Positions 15,428 to 24,494 of a stretch of DNA of 64,000 nucleotides are shown here, piece by piece (the stretch's first letter is position 1; each line of letters begins with the position of its first letter). Made by a program: the position numbers and the translations under genes. The stretch comes from an uncultured Cellvibrionales bacterium (lineage in GTDB: Bacteria; Pseudomonadota; Gammaproteobacteria; Pseudomonadales; GM7GCV1), in assembly GCA_913063225.1 (NCBI GenBank), contig CAJXYP010000012.1, positions 1-64,000 of the forward strand, written 5' to 3'. Under the pieces are notes generated by a model, which was not told the DNA's origin, searched no databases, and was given only the letters and a program-made list of their open reading frames with translations.

Positions 15428-16198
15428 TTACCGGACTTCAATACCTCTTTCTTTCATCACGGCTTTGGCCTCACCAACCGTATGCTCACCATAGTGAAAA
15501 ATACTGGCTGCCAACACTGCATCAGCACCGCCTTCAGTAATACCCTCAGCCAAGTGCTCTAAAGTACCCACTCCACCGGATGCAATCACCGGAATAGTTA
15601 CGGCGTCACTTACGGCTCGAGTTAGCGCCAAGTCAAAACCGATACGAGTGCCATCTCGGTCCATACTGGTTAATAGTATTTCCCCAGCACCTAGCGCACA
15701 CATCTTAGCCGCCCACTCGACAGCATCGATACCAGTCGAACGGCGTCCACCGTGAGTAAATATCTCCCACTTATGTCCGGTGATTGCCTCATCAACCTGT
15801 TTGGCGTCGATGCCTACCACTATGCACTGGCTACCAAATCTATCCGCCGCTTTCGCGACAAATTCGGGACGCTTTACCGCAGATGAGTTGATGCTAACTT
15901 TGTCGGCGCCGGCATTAAGTAAATTGCGAATATGGCTTAGTTCACTGATGCCACCACCCACGGTAAGGGGAATAAAAACCTCAGAAGCGATTTGTTCGAC
16001 CGTGTGAATAGTGGTATCGCGACCTTCGTGGCTAGCGGTAATATCTAAAAACGTAATCTCGTCCGCACCCTGTTGATTATAACGCGCAGCAATCTCAACC
16101 GGATCACCAGCATCACGTATATCAACAAAATTGACGCCTTTGACCACACGACCTTGGTCAACATCTAGGCAGGGAATAATTCGCTTCGCTAAGGACAA
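15428..16198 (-). CDS. hisF: HisF, cyclase subunit of IGP synthase
   Basis: It uses ammonia from HisH to make imidazole glycerol phosphate and AICAR. This 256-residue (beta/alpha)8 barrel has catalytic Asp12 ([15 protein letters not shown]) and the second Asp in VVGIDAKQ, plus VGGGIS and IASGGVG phosphate loops. It is unusual that hisF is on the opposite strand, tail to tail with hisA; in most proteobacteria it follows hisA directly. The gene itself looks intact. It is divergent from the DUF523-DUF1722 gene. Confidence 0.96.
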   Translation of the reverse strand: MSLAKRIIPCLDVDQGRVVKGVNFVDIRDAGDPVEIAARYNQQGADEITFLDITASHEGRDTTIHTVEQIASEVFIPLTVGGGISELSHIRNLLNAGADKVSINSSAVKRPEFVAKAADRFGSQCIVVGIDAKQVDEAITGHKWEIFTHGGRRSTGIDAVEWAAKMCALGAGEILLTSMDRDGTRIGFDLALTRAVSDAVTIPVIASGGVGTLEHLAEGITEGGADAVLAASIFHYGEHTVGEAKAVMKERGIEVR

Positions 16199-16279
16199 TT
16201 TTTTGGACTCAAATCGGATTTAACGAAATTGTAGCATTGCATAGAACCCAGAAGGCGTCGTCTGACCTATACTTGAACA

Positions 16280-17254
16280 ATGCCTAAGCCGATTCCCAAA
16301 AAATTACTTCCGAACCTGATACAGGTTGGCATTAGTCGCTGCCTACTCGGTGAAGAAGTCCGCTACAACGGAGGCCACAAGCTTTCGCGATATTGTAGAG
16401 ATGTTTTATCCCACTGGTTCGAATTTGTTGATACCTGCCCTGAAGTTGAAATTGGACTACCCGTCCCTAGGGATGCCATGCGGATAGTGGATACCGACAA
16501 AGGTATTCGAATACTGGAAATCAAGAGCCCAGAAAATGATCACACGGATGCGTTATCGAGCTTAGCGGGAAAAAAGAAAGCCGAATTAGACCCCCTATGC
16601 GGCTTTATTTTTATGCAGAATTCACCCAGCTGCGGTGCCTTTCGAGTAAAGATATATCACCCCAATGGCCAATCATTAAACACCTTGGGCAAAGGAGCTT
16701 TCGCCAGACAGGTACAGAGGCTCTATCCAAACCTACCCGTTGAGGAAGCCGGTCGGTTAATGGATTCAAAGCTACGAGAAAACTTTGTGACTCGGGTTTT
16801 TCTGTACCAAGAATGGCGGCAATTGAAGGACGCAGATCCGAGCCGAGCCGAGATAATTGCCTTTCATAGCAGTCAAAAGTATTTGTTAATGGCCAAGTCC
16901 CAGCGGCACTATAAATTAGCGGGAAAGCTTTTAGCTCGTGCGGGTAAATATTCCATATCTACCCTAGCCATCCGCTACGAATTTATTCTGATGGATGGAA
17001 TGAAACGCATTGGCGGCCGCAAAGGCAATACCAATGCACTTCAGCATATGCAGGGATACCTGAAAAAAATACTCAATGGAGATCAGAAGGCGGAACTAAC
17101 CAGTCTAATAGAATCCTACCGGGTTGGAGAAGTACCTCTGATAGCTCCGCTTATATTGCTGAGGCACTATTCAGGCGGCGCTTCAGACTACTATCAGGAT
17201 CAGAGTTTTTTAGAACCCCACCCAAAATCTCTTGGACTCCTTAACGATATCTAG
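16280..17254 (+). CDS. DUF523-DUF1722 fusion protein (YbgA-like)
   Basis: A 324-residue fusion. The N-terminal DUF523 part (about 12-155) has the cysteines expected of this iron-sulfur fold: Cys21 in GISRCLLGEEVRYNGG, Cys53 in DTCPEVEIGLPVPR and Cys118 in MQNSPSCGAF. One DUF523 protein, TudS, is a 4Fe-4S thiouracil desulfidase. The C-terminal DUF1722 part (about 195-315, FHSSQKYLLMAKSQRHYKLA) matches E. coli YbgA. Thus it may bind an iron-sulfur cluster and act on a thio-nucleobase or similar compound, but the real substrate is unknown. It is a single gene, convergent with acs. Confidence 0.88.
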   Translation: MPKPIPKKLLPNLIQVGISRCLLGEEVRYNGGHKLSRYCRDVLSHWFEFVDTCPEVEIGLPVPRDAMRIVDTDKGIRILEIKSPENDHTDALSSLAGKKKAELDPLCGFIFMQNSPSCGAFRVKIYHPNGQSLNTLGKGAFARQVQRLYPNLPVEEAGRLMDSKLRENFVTRVFLYQEWRQLKDADPSRAEIIAFHSSQKYLLMAKSQRHYKLAGKLLARAGKYSISTLAIRYEFILMDGMKRIGGRKGNTNALQHMQGYLKKILNGDQKAELTSLIESYRVGEVPLIAPLILLRHYSGGASDYYQDQSFLEPHPKSLGLLNDI

Positions 17255-17276
17255 CGCGCTAAACCCGAACTAAAAG

Positions 17277-19217
17277 CTATCGGTTCGCGCGATTCTCGAT
17301 CAAGTCATCTACTACACTAGGGTCCGCCAAGGTGCTTGTATCGCCAAGGCTATCCAATTCGTTGCAGGCAATTTTGCGAAGGATGCGACGCATAATTTTT
17401 CCGGAACGGGTTTTGGGCAAGCCCGGTGCCAACTGAATGATATCTGGCTTGGCTATAGCGCCAATTCCCTGGACACACATACCAACAAGCTCTTTCTGCA
17501 ATTCATCGCTGTACTTCGATCCCACCATAAGGGTTACGTAGGCATATATGCCCTGCCCTTTAATATCATGGGGATATCCGACAACAGCAGCCTCACTCAC
17601 ATCCGGGTGCAGTACCAAAGCACTTTCTATCTCCGCAGTACCCAATCTATGCCCGCTACAATTAAGCACATCATCTACCCGACCGGTTATCCAATAAAAC
17701 CCGTCCGCATCCCGTCGAGCCCCGTCACCGGTAAAGTAATATCCGGGATAGGTGGAAAAGTAGGTATCGATCATGCGCTGATGGTCACCATATATCGAAC
17801 GAATCTGACTCGGCCAAGAGGCCTTAATACATAGGTTACCGGCAGCTTCACCTTCTAGCTCATTGCCCTGTTCATCTAGTATTACCGGCTGCACTCCAAA
17901 GAATGGACGAGTCGCAGATCCGGGCTTCATAACCGTAGCGCCCGGCAGCGGCGTGATCATGTGCGCGCCCGTTTCGGTTTGCCACCAAGTATCAACAATG
18001 GGGCAGCGACCATCGCCAACCACATTGAAATACCATTCCCAGGCTTCCGGGTTAATAGGCTCGCCCACGGTGCCTAGAAGCTTAAGACTGGATCGGGACG
18101 TGCTTGTAACAAAGTCATTACCAACGCCCATTAAAGCGCGGATGGCCGTGGGTGCAGTGTAAAACTGATTGACCTGATGCTTGTCGCAGACCTGCCAGCA
18201 TCGTGAAGCATCTGGATAAGTTGGCACACCTTCGAACATCAAGGTAGTTGCGCCGTTGGCCAAGGGACCATAGACAATATAGGTGTGACCCGTAATCCAA
18301 CCCACATCCGCGGTGCACCAATAGATGTCGCCCTGCTGATAATCAAAGGCATATTTAAAGGTCATTGCAGCCATCAGTAGGTAGCCACCGGTGGTATGCA
18401 TTACGCCTTTTGGCTTACCTGTCGAGCCGGAGGTATACAGAATAAATAGCGGTGTTTCCGCATCTACGGACTCTGGAGGGCAATCCGCTGAAACCGAAGC
18501 AGCGGCTTCGTGATACCAAACATCTCTGCCGCGCTGCATATCAATCTCTGCACCCGTACGTTTAACAACGATGCAGGTGTTTAGCCCGGGGCACTGTGCC
18601 ATGGCCTGGTCTGCATTCAGCTTCAAAGGCACCTTTTTGCCACCGCGAACGCCTTCGTCAGAGGTAATCAGGGTCGAACAGTCACTATCGATAATACGGT
18701 CTTTCAAGGCCTCTGGTGAGAAGCCACCAAATACGACGGAATGAATCGCACCGATACGAGCGCAAGCCAACATGGCGTAACTGGCTTCTAGAATCATAGG
18801 CATATAGATGCAAACTCTATCGCCCTTGTTAACGCCTTGCTGTTTTAGGATATTGGCGAAGCGGCACACTTTTTCGTGCAGTTCCGAGTAAGTTACCTTG
18901 GCACTATCATCGGGATTGTCACCTTCCCAAATAATCGCGGTTTGATCTGCGCGTTCTGGTAAGTGCCGATCAATACAGTTGACCGTTACGTTTAACTCAC
19001 CACCACTAAACCAAGAAGTCCGTCCGGTTTTAAAATCACTATCCGTGACCTGATCCCATTCGCGATCCCAGGTTAGAAATTTCTTCGCCTGCTCAGCCCA
19101 AAAAACATCGGGATCTTCGATGGACTGACGATACATAGTTTCGTAGTCCTGCTCGCTAATAAGGGAGTTGTCCAGAAAGGACTGGGGAATTTGATGTTCT
19201 AAGTTTTGGCTAGACAT
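17277..19217 (-). CDS. acs: Acs, acetyl-CoA synthetase (AMP-forming)
   Basis: It converts acetate, ATP and CoA to acetyl-CoA through acetyl-AMP. The 646-residue protein has the ACS N-terminal domain and all ANL-superfamily motifs: the P-loop [34 protein letters not shown], the hinge region [20 protein letters not shown], and the C-terminal [11 protein letters not shown]. The Lys of that last motif is the residue acetylated by Pat-type regulators in other bacteria. The length is normal (652 in E. coli). It stands alone on the minus strand, downstream of panD with about 140 bp between. Confidence 0.96.
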   Translation of the reverse strand: MSSQNLEHQIPQSFLDNSLISEQDYETMYRQSIEDPDVFWAEQAKKFLTWDREWDQVTDSDFKTGRTSWFSGGELNVTVNCIDRHLPERADQTAIIWEGDNPDDSAKVTYSELHEKVCRFANILKQQGVNKGDRVCIYMPMILEASYAMLACARIGAIHSVVFGGFSPEALKDRIIDSDCSTLITSDEGVRGGKKVPLKLNADQAMAQCPGLNTCIVVKRTGAEIDMQRGRDVWYHEAAASVSADCPPESVDAETPLFILYTSGSTGKPKGVMHTTGGYLLMAAMTFKYAFDYQQGDIYWCTADVGWITGHTYIVYGPLANGATTLMFEGVPTYPDASRCWQVCDKHQVNQFYTAPTAIRALMGVGNDFVTSTSRSSLKLLGTVGEPINPEAWEWYFNVVGDGRCPIVDTWWQTETGAHMITPLPGATVMKPGSATRPFFGVQPVILDEQGNELEGEAAGNLCIKASWPSQIRSIYGDHQRMIDTYFSTYPGYYFTGDGARRDADGFYWITGRVDDVLNCSGHRLGTAEIESALVLHPDVSEAAVVGYPHDIKGQGIYAYVTLMVGSKYSDELQKELVGMCVQGIGAIAKPDIIQLAPGLPKTRSGKIMRRILRKIACNELDSLGDTSTLADPSVVDDLIENRANR

Positions 19218-19355
19218 AGCTGTTACTGATCCGCACTTAATAGAAGTTTATTAAATCCTGAGCAAGTTAACCTACTACAAGCGATCTAAAGTTGCACCTG
19301 TGATTACTAATAGCCTAGTGAAAATAATCAGCAGATAAGCCTGTATTACCTCGGA

Positions 19356-19736
19356 CTAAACCACCTGTATAGGAATTCCCTGATTGGTGCGTGATTTATT
19401 GTTATCACCGTCAAAGTAAACCAGTTTAGGGATGTGTTTGGCTGCTTCCTCTTCGGAGTAGTGTCCGTAGGCCGCAATAATTACGCGATCACCCACTTGT
19501 ACTTTGCGAGCCGCAGCTCCGTTCATGGAGATCATGCCGGAACCACGCTCACCCAAAATAATGTAGGTAGAAAAGCGTTCTCCGTTATTAACGTTATAGA
19601 CGTCTATTGCTTCAAATTCGCGAAGGCCAGCCTGGTCGAGCAAGTTTTCGTCGATGGCGCAGGAACCGTCATACTCAAGCTCAGCGTTAGTAACGCTAAC
19701 TAGGTGCAATTTCGCTTTAAGCATCTTTAGGTTCAT
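19356..19736 (-). CDS. panD: PanD, aspartate 1-decarboxylase (pro-enzyme)
   Basis: It makes beta-alanine for pantothenate. The 126-residue precursor self-cleaves between Gly24 and Ser25 (YDGSCAID) to form the pyruvoyl cofactor. With this start, Ser25 falls at the same number as in E. coli, which supports the chosen ATG. Lys9, Tyr58-type and Arg residues of the active site appear in MLKAKLH and [15 protein letters not shown]. It follows panC after 25 bp on the same strand, so panC-panD form an operon. Confidence 0.96.
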   Translation of the reverse strand: MNLKMLKAKLHLVSVTNAELEYDGSCAIDENLLDQAGLREFEAIDVYNVNNGERFSTYIILGERGSGMISMNGAAARKVQVGDRVIIAAYGHYSEEEAAKHIPKLVYFDGDNNKSRTNQGIPIQVV

Positions 19737-19761
19737 ATCTCAGTCTCTCTAAGTTCCTGAA

Positions 19762-20619
19762 TCAGTCTATGCTGAGAGTCAGGTTGTCTATCAGGCGCGC
19801 CTGCGCCGTAAAAAGGGCGCCAAGTATAGCCAATTCTTTGTCGTCGTCCACTGCGAGATCCAAGGTCCCCGCATTGCATATAGAAAAATAGTCCAGTCTA
19901 AAGCCAGCAGTTTCGATCTGTATTTTGGCTTCGGATTCCAACGCTCTAAAATCCCGCTGCCCCCGCTCAATTTGCTCGGTAACCCAACGCAAGGATTGAT
20001 ACAGTTGATTGGCCTTAGGTCGCTCCTCTTCGGTTATAAAAGTATTACGTGAACTAAGCGCTAAGCCATCAGGATCTCTCGCGACCGGCGCTCCAATAAT
20101 ATCTATGCCGATGCATAGGTCAGCAGCCATGCGTTTAACAATGGCTAGCTGTTGGAAATCTTTTAGACCAAACACCGCAACATCTGGTTCAACAATATGG
20201 AATAGCTTGGTAACGACCGTAGTCACCCCTTCAAAGTGGCCCGGGCGCGAAGCACCGCAAAGCACATCCGTCATAGTCGGAGATACCACTCTGGTTTGCC
20301 CCTCCATGCCGTTGGGGTACATCTCGGTTTCGTCGGGCGAAAACAGATAGTCACATGATTCAGCGTCTAGCTTTTCACAATCAGACTCAAAGGTCCGTGG
20401 GTATTGATCCCAATCTTCGTTTAGACCAAATTGCAGGCGATTTACAAATATGGTGGCGACCACGATATCTGCCTTTTCTCTGGCTAATCTAATTAGCTGC
20501 AAGTGGCCCGCATGCAGATTGCCCATGGTCGGCACGCAGGCAATAGTTTTACCTTCCCTTCTCTGGGAATTGAGCTCAGATCGCAGTTCAGCGACATGTC
20601 GAAAGACGCGCATATTCAT
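19762..20619 (-). CDS. panC: PanC, pantothenate synthetase
   Basis: It joins pantoate and beta-alanine using ATP. The 285-residue protein has the HIGH-type nucleotide motif in [33 protein letters not shown], and the KMSKS-like SSRNTF region. The length is normal (283 in E. coli). It precedes panD in an operon and lies 26 bp downstream of dnaB on the same strand. panB is not in the window. Confidence 0.96.
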   Translation of the reverse strand: MNMRVFRHVAELRSELNSQRREGKTIACVPTMGNLHAGHLQLIRLAREKADIVVATIFVNRLQFGLNEDWDQYPRTFESDCEKLDAESCDYLFSPDETEMYPNGMEGQTRVVSPTMTDVLCGASRPGHFEGVTTVVTKLFHIVEPDVAVFGLKDFQQLAIVKRMAADLCIGIDIIGAPVARDPDGLALSSRNTFITEEERPKANQLYQSLRWVTEQIERGQRDFRALESEAKIQIETAGFRLDYFSICNAGTLDLAVDDDKELAILGALFTAQARLIDNLTLSID

Positions 20620-20645
20620 AAGGTAATTTGTGGGTCAGAACCTAG

Positions 20646-22052
20646 CTAGTCGCCAAATTGATCGGTGCCGGCAAAGTAATCTCGAGCGAGATTGTTGAAG
20701 CGGGTGTACTGCCCCTCAAACTGTAATTTGCAGGTTCCTATTTCGCCGTTCCTTTGCTTGCCAATAATAATTTCGGCAATACCTTTGTCCTGAGTATCTT
20801 CGTTGTAGTACTCATCGCGGTATATAAAAAGAATCACATCGGCATCCTGCTCGATGGCACCAGATTCCCGAAGATCAGAGTTCATTGGTCGTTTATTTGG
20901 TCGCTGTTCAACACCGCGATTTAGCTGTGATAGCGCAATCATTGGACAATCAAACTCCCGAGCAACCTGCTTTAGAGAACGAGATATTTCCGATATTTCC
21001 TGAACCCGATTATCGCCAGCCCCCACTACACGCATGAGCTGCAGGTAATCCAGCATGATCATCGCCGGATTGCCATGCTCTCGGGCCAGACGTCTAGTCC
21101 GGGCACGCACTTCAGTGGGTGTTAAACCAGGTGTGTCATCAATGAATAGTTTTTTGCCCTTAATCCGGGTAGCCGCACGCGAGAGCTGATCCCATTCATC
21201 ACCGCTTAGTTTACCGTCACGAATTTTCTTCAGTTCAATGCGTCCAACGGATGCAAGCAGGCGCATCATCAATGATTGCGCTGGCATCTCCAGGCTGAAT
21301 ACCAATACCGGCTGATCCGTATTAAATATCGCGTGCTCAACCATATTAAGCGCAAAAGCAGTTTTGCCCATGGAAGGCCGTGCGGCAACAATTACCAGAT
21401 CAGATTTCTGCCAACCGGACGTCTTTTCATCCAGATCCGTAAATCCAGTACTAACTCCCGTGATATCACTGTCGGATTCATAGAGCTCATTAATACGCTC
21501 GATGGCACCCTTCAATAGGGTGTCCGCGTCTTTCATGGCGTCGTCTTTGGGACCGCTTTCTGCGATATCTATAAGACGCTTTTCTGCCTCGGAAAGTAGA
21601 TCTCGCGACTCTAAACCTTCCGGGTTGTAGCTGCGGTCTTTTAGCGCATCCGCTGCTTCAATTAGTTGCCTAAGCGTCGCGCGCTCACGAACAATTCGGG
21701 CATAAGCCTCAACATTTGCGGCACTTGGTGTACTAGTAGCCAAATCAGCTATATAGGTGGAACCGCCCGCCTTATCTAATTCTTTACGGCCACCGAGGTC
21801 GTCGCAAATAGTGATGGGATCAAAGGGTTCTTTGACTTCAGCGAGGCGACCGAGCGCACCAAATATAAGTCGATGCTCAGCCCGGTAAAAATCATCTTCG
21901 CGAACCAAGCTGGCGATTTGGTCAAATATTTTGTCCCCGGCCAGCATCAATCCGCCGATAACTGCTTGTTCGGCTTCTAAAGAGTGAGGTAGTACTACCT
22001 CTTGGTGTTCCGGGTAACCACCGGCAAAGTCAGTGGCCGTCATATCAGTCAT
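20646..22052 (-). CDS. dnaB: DnaB, replicative DNA helicase
   Basis: The hexameric helicase that unwinds DNA ahead of the replisome. The 468 residues comprise the N-terminal dimerisation domain (about 18-120, PHSLEAEQAVIGGLMLAG), a linker, and the RecA-like motor with Walker A ARPSMGKTAF and Walker B MIMLDYLQLM, then LSQLNRGVEQRPNKRP. There is no intein. The start overlaps the 3' end of the ParA-like gene by 8 bp, so translation is probably coupled. A second ATG three codons later would also fit. The usual upstream neighbour in gammaproteobacteria is rplI; here the ParA-like gene stands between them. Confidence 0.96.
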   Translation of the reverse strand: MTDMTATDFAGGYPEHQEVVLPHSLEAEQAVIGGLMLAGDKIFDQIASLVREDDFYRAEHRLIFGALGRLAEVKEPFDPITICDDLGGRKELDKAGGSTYIADLATSTPSAANVEAYARIVRERATLRQLIEAADALKDRSYNPEGLESRDLLSEAEKRLIDIAESGPKDDAMKDADTLLKGAIERINELYESDSDITGVSTGFTDLDEKTSGWQKSDLVIVAARPSMGKTAFALNMVEHAIFNTDQPVLVFSLEMPAQSLMMRLLASVGRIELKKIRDGKLSGDEWDQLSRAATRIKGKKLFIDDTPGLTPTEVRARTRRLAREHGNPAMIMLDYLQLMRVVGAGDNRVQEISEISRSLKQVAREFDCPMIALSQLNRGVEQRPNKRPMNSDLRESGAIEQDADVILFIYRDEYYNEDTQDKGIAEIIIGKQRNGEIGTCKLQFEGQYTRFNNLARDYFAGTDQFGD

Positions 22053-22752
22053 TCAAGGCTGCCTCTACCGTCTCGACTAGATTTTCTACCGCTTGCTGTT
22101 CGCGACGAATTCGGGAGTTGGGATCTAGATCAACCACACCCAAGCCTTCATCGGCACAACGCAAAAACACATAGGAATCTGGGAGATGGATTATCTCTGA
22201 AATTTTTGATGCACGTAAGAATCGATTCAACTGATGAAAGTATTTATTACGTCGATGTACTCGAATGCCAACAACAAATATCTTCTTGTCGGTATTTCTA
22301 TAAGCGCCACTTAGAAATATATTTTTTATGAATTCTGTAGTCGCGTGAATATCGATCGTTGATGGCAGTAAGGGAACCAAAATTAGATCCACCTTATCAA
22401 TCATACTCGCAAGTCGAGCCACATCAATGCCACCAGGGCTATCTATTACCAACCGCTCGGTCGTGCGCGGAACCCTAAGGAACCAGTCCAGCGTTGTCCG
22501 TGAAGGCTGCGGCGCGCCAGACATACCATGGATAATAGGTTGTTTACCGCTGCGCTGATTTAACCAAAAAAGCGAGGTTTCCTGAGGATCACAATCCACT
22601 AGCGTAGTCTCATATTCTCGGCGTGCAAAAGCAGCTGCGAGGTTAGTCGCCACGGTACTTTTACCACTTCCACCTTTGGAATTAGCAATCAAAACCCGCT
22701 TGCAGGGTTTTGAGACTTCTTCGCGCTGATAGATTCGAACTTCTGAGGTCAT
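22045..22752 (-). CDS. ParA/MinD-family ATPase upstream of dnaB
   Basis: A 235-residue ATPase with the deviant Walker A of ParA/MinD/Soj proteins (SKGGSGKSTVATNL, signature Lys26 and Lys31), a Walker A' region VDCDPQETSLFW and Walker B-like LVIDSPGGID. Such proteins position DNA, chemosensory arrays or other cargo on the nucleoid or membrane. No ParB-like partner is nearby and it lies far from any origin-type par locus. It overlaps dnaB by 8 bp, suggesting an orphan ParA produced together with DnaB. No good ribosome-binding site precedes the ATG (CCTCCACA), so initiation may be weak or the start may differ. Confidence 0.85.
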   Translation of the reverse strand: MTSEVRIYQREEVSKPCKRVLIANSKGGSGKSTVATNLAAAFARREYETTLVDCDPQETSLFWLNQRSGKQPIIHGMSGAPQPSRTTLDWFLRVPRTTERLVIDSPGGIDVARLASMIDKVDLILVPLLPSTIDIHATTEFIKNIFLSGAYRNTDKKIFVVGIRVHRRNKYFHQLNRFLRASKISEIIHLPDSYVFLRCADEGLGVVDLDPNSRIRREQQAVENLVETVEAALND

Positions 22753-22852
22753 TGTGGAGGAATATTTTCAAGCAAAATTTTTTGGACAGGTATTGTAGTC
22801 TGCTTTGACCCTCGCCAGCTATTTTTGAATATTTAGATTATAAAATCACCGG

Positions 22853-22921
22853 ACCGTACATCCTGTACATCGCCTCCCTTATGCATCCATGCTCCCGCGC
22901 CATACCGTACATCCTGTACAT
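22853..22921. repeat. Two direct copies of an 18-bp palindromic repeat
   Basis: ACCGTACATCCTGTACAT occurs at 22853-22870 and again at 22904-22921. Each copy contains the inverted repeat GTACA-TCC-TGTAC. They lie between rplI and the ParA-like gene, directly after the rplI terminator. Similar short palindromes are common intergenic repeats in gammaproteobacteria; a regulatory role is not shown. Confidence 0.7.
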
Positions 22922-22955
22922 AAAAATGGCCGGGAGATTGCTCTGCCGGCCATTT
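22919..22955 (-). terminator. Terminator of the rpsF-rpsR-rplI operon
   Basis: A perfect 10-bp stem AAATGGCCGG (22924-22933) pairs with CCGGCCATTT (22946-22955). On the minus strand it is followed by a T-rich run (complement of ATAAAAA at 22919-22926). It stands 21 bp after the rplI stop. Confidence 0.85.
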
Positions 22956-22975
22956 CGGTTTTCGTCTGGAAAAGA

Positions 22976-23425
22976 CTATTCCGGAGCTACAACCAATTTA
23001 AGAACTATAGAAACGTCAGAGTGCAATTGCAGGTCAATATCGTACTCGCCGATATCTCGAAGCGCGCCTTCCGGCAACAACACTTCGCTTTTGCCTATTT
23101 CTTCGCCAGCCGCAGTAACTGCTTCAGCGATTTCACGTGTGCCAACTGAACCAAATAGACGACCTTCGTCACTGGCTAGCTGCGTGATAGTGATTTGACC
23201 CAAAGCTTCAAGCAGCTTGGCTCGACCCTTTGATGAAGTTAGCTTATCTGCAGCTGCTTTTTCAAGCTCAGCGCGACGCCCTTCAAATTTCTCAATGTTA
23301 TCAGCAGTTGCACGAACAGCCTTTCCCTGAGGAATAAGGTAGTTACGTCCAAATCCAGCTTTAACATCAACCTGATCACCGATGTCGCCAATACGGCCAA
23401 CTTTTTCAAGAAGAATAATGTTCAT
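22976..23425 (-). CDS. rplI: RplI, 50S ribosomal protein L9
   Basis: L9 binds 23S rRNA near the base of the L1 stalk and helps keep frame. I use the ATG at 23425 (MNIILLEKVGRIG), because AAGGGG lies 8 nt before it and the product is then 149 residues, as in E. coli. The ATG two codons upstream overlaps the rpsR stop (TAATG) with hardly any spacer. The N-terminal globular domain (ILLEKVGRIGDIGDQVDVKA, GFGRNYLIPQGKA), long helix and C-terminal domain are all present. It is last in rpsF-rpsR-rplI. Confidence 0.96.
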   Translation of the reverse strand: MNIILLEKVGRIGDIGDQVDVKAGFGRNYLIPQGKAVRATADNIEKFEGRRAELEKAAADKLTSSKGRAKLLEALGQITITQLASDEGRLFGSVGTREIAEAVTAAGEEIGKSEVLLPEGALRDIGEYDIDLQLHSDVSIVLKLVVAPE

Positions 23426-23430
23426 TGCCA

Positions 23431-23661
23431 TTACCCCTTGTGGTTATCAGTGTATGGAATCAAAGCCAAGTAACGCGCGCGTTTTATGGCGGTTGTAAGT
23501 TGGCGCTGATAGCGGGCTTTTGTACCAGTTATGCGGCTTGGAATGACTTTACCGTTCTCGGAAACATACTCTTTCAAAGTATCGAGATCTTTATAGTCAA
23601 TATGCTCAACGCCTTCGGCGGTGAATTTACAAAACTTACGTCGTCTTGAGAATCGTGCCAT
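23431..23661 (-). CDS. rpsR: RpsR, 30S ribosomal protein S18
   Basis: A 76-residue basic protein that pairs with S6 on the 30S platform. It begins [16 protein letters not shown] with the conserved Cys11 region and continues [19 protein letters not shown] and [15 protein letters not shown], which are diagnostic of S18. It sits between rpsF (2 bp upstream) and rplI (5 bp downstream), the standard order. Confidence 0.97.
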   Translation of the reverse strand: MARFSRRRKFCKFTAEGVEHIDYKDLDTLKEYVSENGKVIPSRITGTKARYQRQLTTAIKRARYLALIPYTDNHKG

Positions 23662-23663
23662 CT

Positions 23664-24308
23664 CTATTTCTCCTCAGTCTTTTCGTCAGAAACTTCAGCG
23701 GCTTCTTCAGCTTCTGGCTTGGCTTTAGCTTTCGGCTTGGCTTTAGCTTTCGGCTTGGCTTTAACTTCTGGCTCTGCCGCTATTTCAGGCTTGGCTTTAA
23801 CTTCTGGCTCTGCCGCTATTTCAGGCTCGGCTTCTGGCTCTGCCGCTACTTCAGGCTCGGCTTCTGGTTTAGCTTCTACCTTCGGAGCTTCTGCCGCTTT
23901 TTTGGCTTCAAGCTCGCGTTCGGCCGCACGTTCAGCTGCGCGACGGCGTTCGTCAGCTTCTTTAGTCGCATCTCGCTCTTTTTCTTCACGTTCTTGCTTC
24001 ATGATGGATGTTTCATCAGTCACAGGGCCATCGCGGCGCACGATTAAGTTGCGCAGCACAGCATCGTTATAACGGAAGTTAGTAGTTAGTTCTTCAAGGG
24101 CTTCACCAGTACATTCAACATTCATCAAAATGTAGTGCGCTTTGTGAATTTTTTGAATGTGGTAGGCGAGCTGGCGTCGTCCCCAATCTTCTAGCCTGTG
24201 CACTGTGCCGCCACTACCTTCGATAGCTTTGGTATAGCGCTCAACCATACTGGGTACTTGTTCGCTCTGATCCGGATGGACCATAAAAACGATTTCGTAA
24301 TGTCTCAT
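23664..24308 (-). CDS. rpsF: RpsF, 30S ribosomal protein S6 with a long low-complexity tail
   Basis: Residues 1-100 are an ordinary S6 ([53 protein letters not shown]). The tail from about 100 to 214 is unusual: first a charged helix ([17 protein letters not shown]), then repeats of [10 protein letters not shown] / [11 protein letters not shown] / [11 protein letters not shown]. coli S6 has 131-135 residues, so this tail is some 80 longer. In DNA the repeats cover about 23713-23870. E. coli S6 is extended by glutamates by RimK, so an encoded acidic tail is interesting. Expansion by slippage is likely. The ATG follows AAGGAGAAACA. Confidence 0.95.
   Translation of the reverse strand: MRHYEIVFMVHPDQSEQVPSMVERYTKAIEGSGGTVHRLEDWGRRQLAYHIQKIHKAHYILMNVECTGEALEELTTNFRYNDAVLRNLIVRRDGPVTDETSIMKQEREEKERDATKEADERRRAAERAAERELEAKKAAEAPKVEAKPEAEPEVAAEPEAEPEIAAEPEVKAKPEIAAEPEVKAKPKAKAKPKAKAKPEAEEAAEVSDEKTEEK
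23713..23870. repeat. In-frame tandem repeats inside rpsF
   Basis: Units such as GGCTTTAGCTTTC and GGCTTTAACTTCTGGCTCTG occur two to three times each, in frame. They encode alternating Ala-Lys-Pro and Ala-Glu-Pro-Glu blocks in the S6 tail. Copy number could vary between strains by slipped-strand pairing, and short-read assembly could also have collapsed it. Confidence 0.75.
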
Positions 24309-24494
24309 TGTTTCTCCTTACGGTTTTGGTAGCTTCCCGCAAAACTAAAAACAGTCATGGGTGAAGCAAGGAGCCCAAACAGCCTTGCGAGACACAGGGT
24401 CATTTGGGAGGCGCGCGATTTTAGGGGTTCAACCCCCTGAATGCAAGAGAATATGGCCTATTCTTAAGGGATTAAAAGAGAGAGAAGAATCTGC
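24309..24494. promoter_or_regulatory. Leader of rpsF and end of the rnr-rlmB transcript
   Basis: About 185 bp between the rlmB stop and the rpsF start. A short hairpin AGGGGTT-AACCCCCT (about 24432-24447) is followed on the minus strand by CTAAAAT, at best a weak terminator after rlmB. The S6 ribosome-binding site AAGGAG is clear. I found no confident S6:S18-binding leader structure. Confidence 0.35.

Noticed and set aside
23646-24072. Open frames opposite rpsF encoding Phe/Leu/Gly- or Ala/Ser-rich proteins
   Set aside because: They are antisense shadows of the S6 tail repeats.
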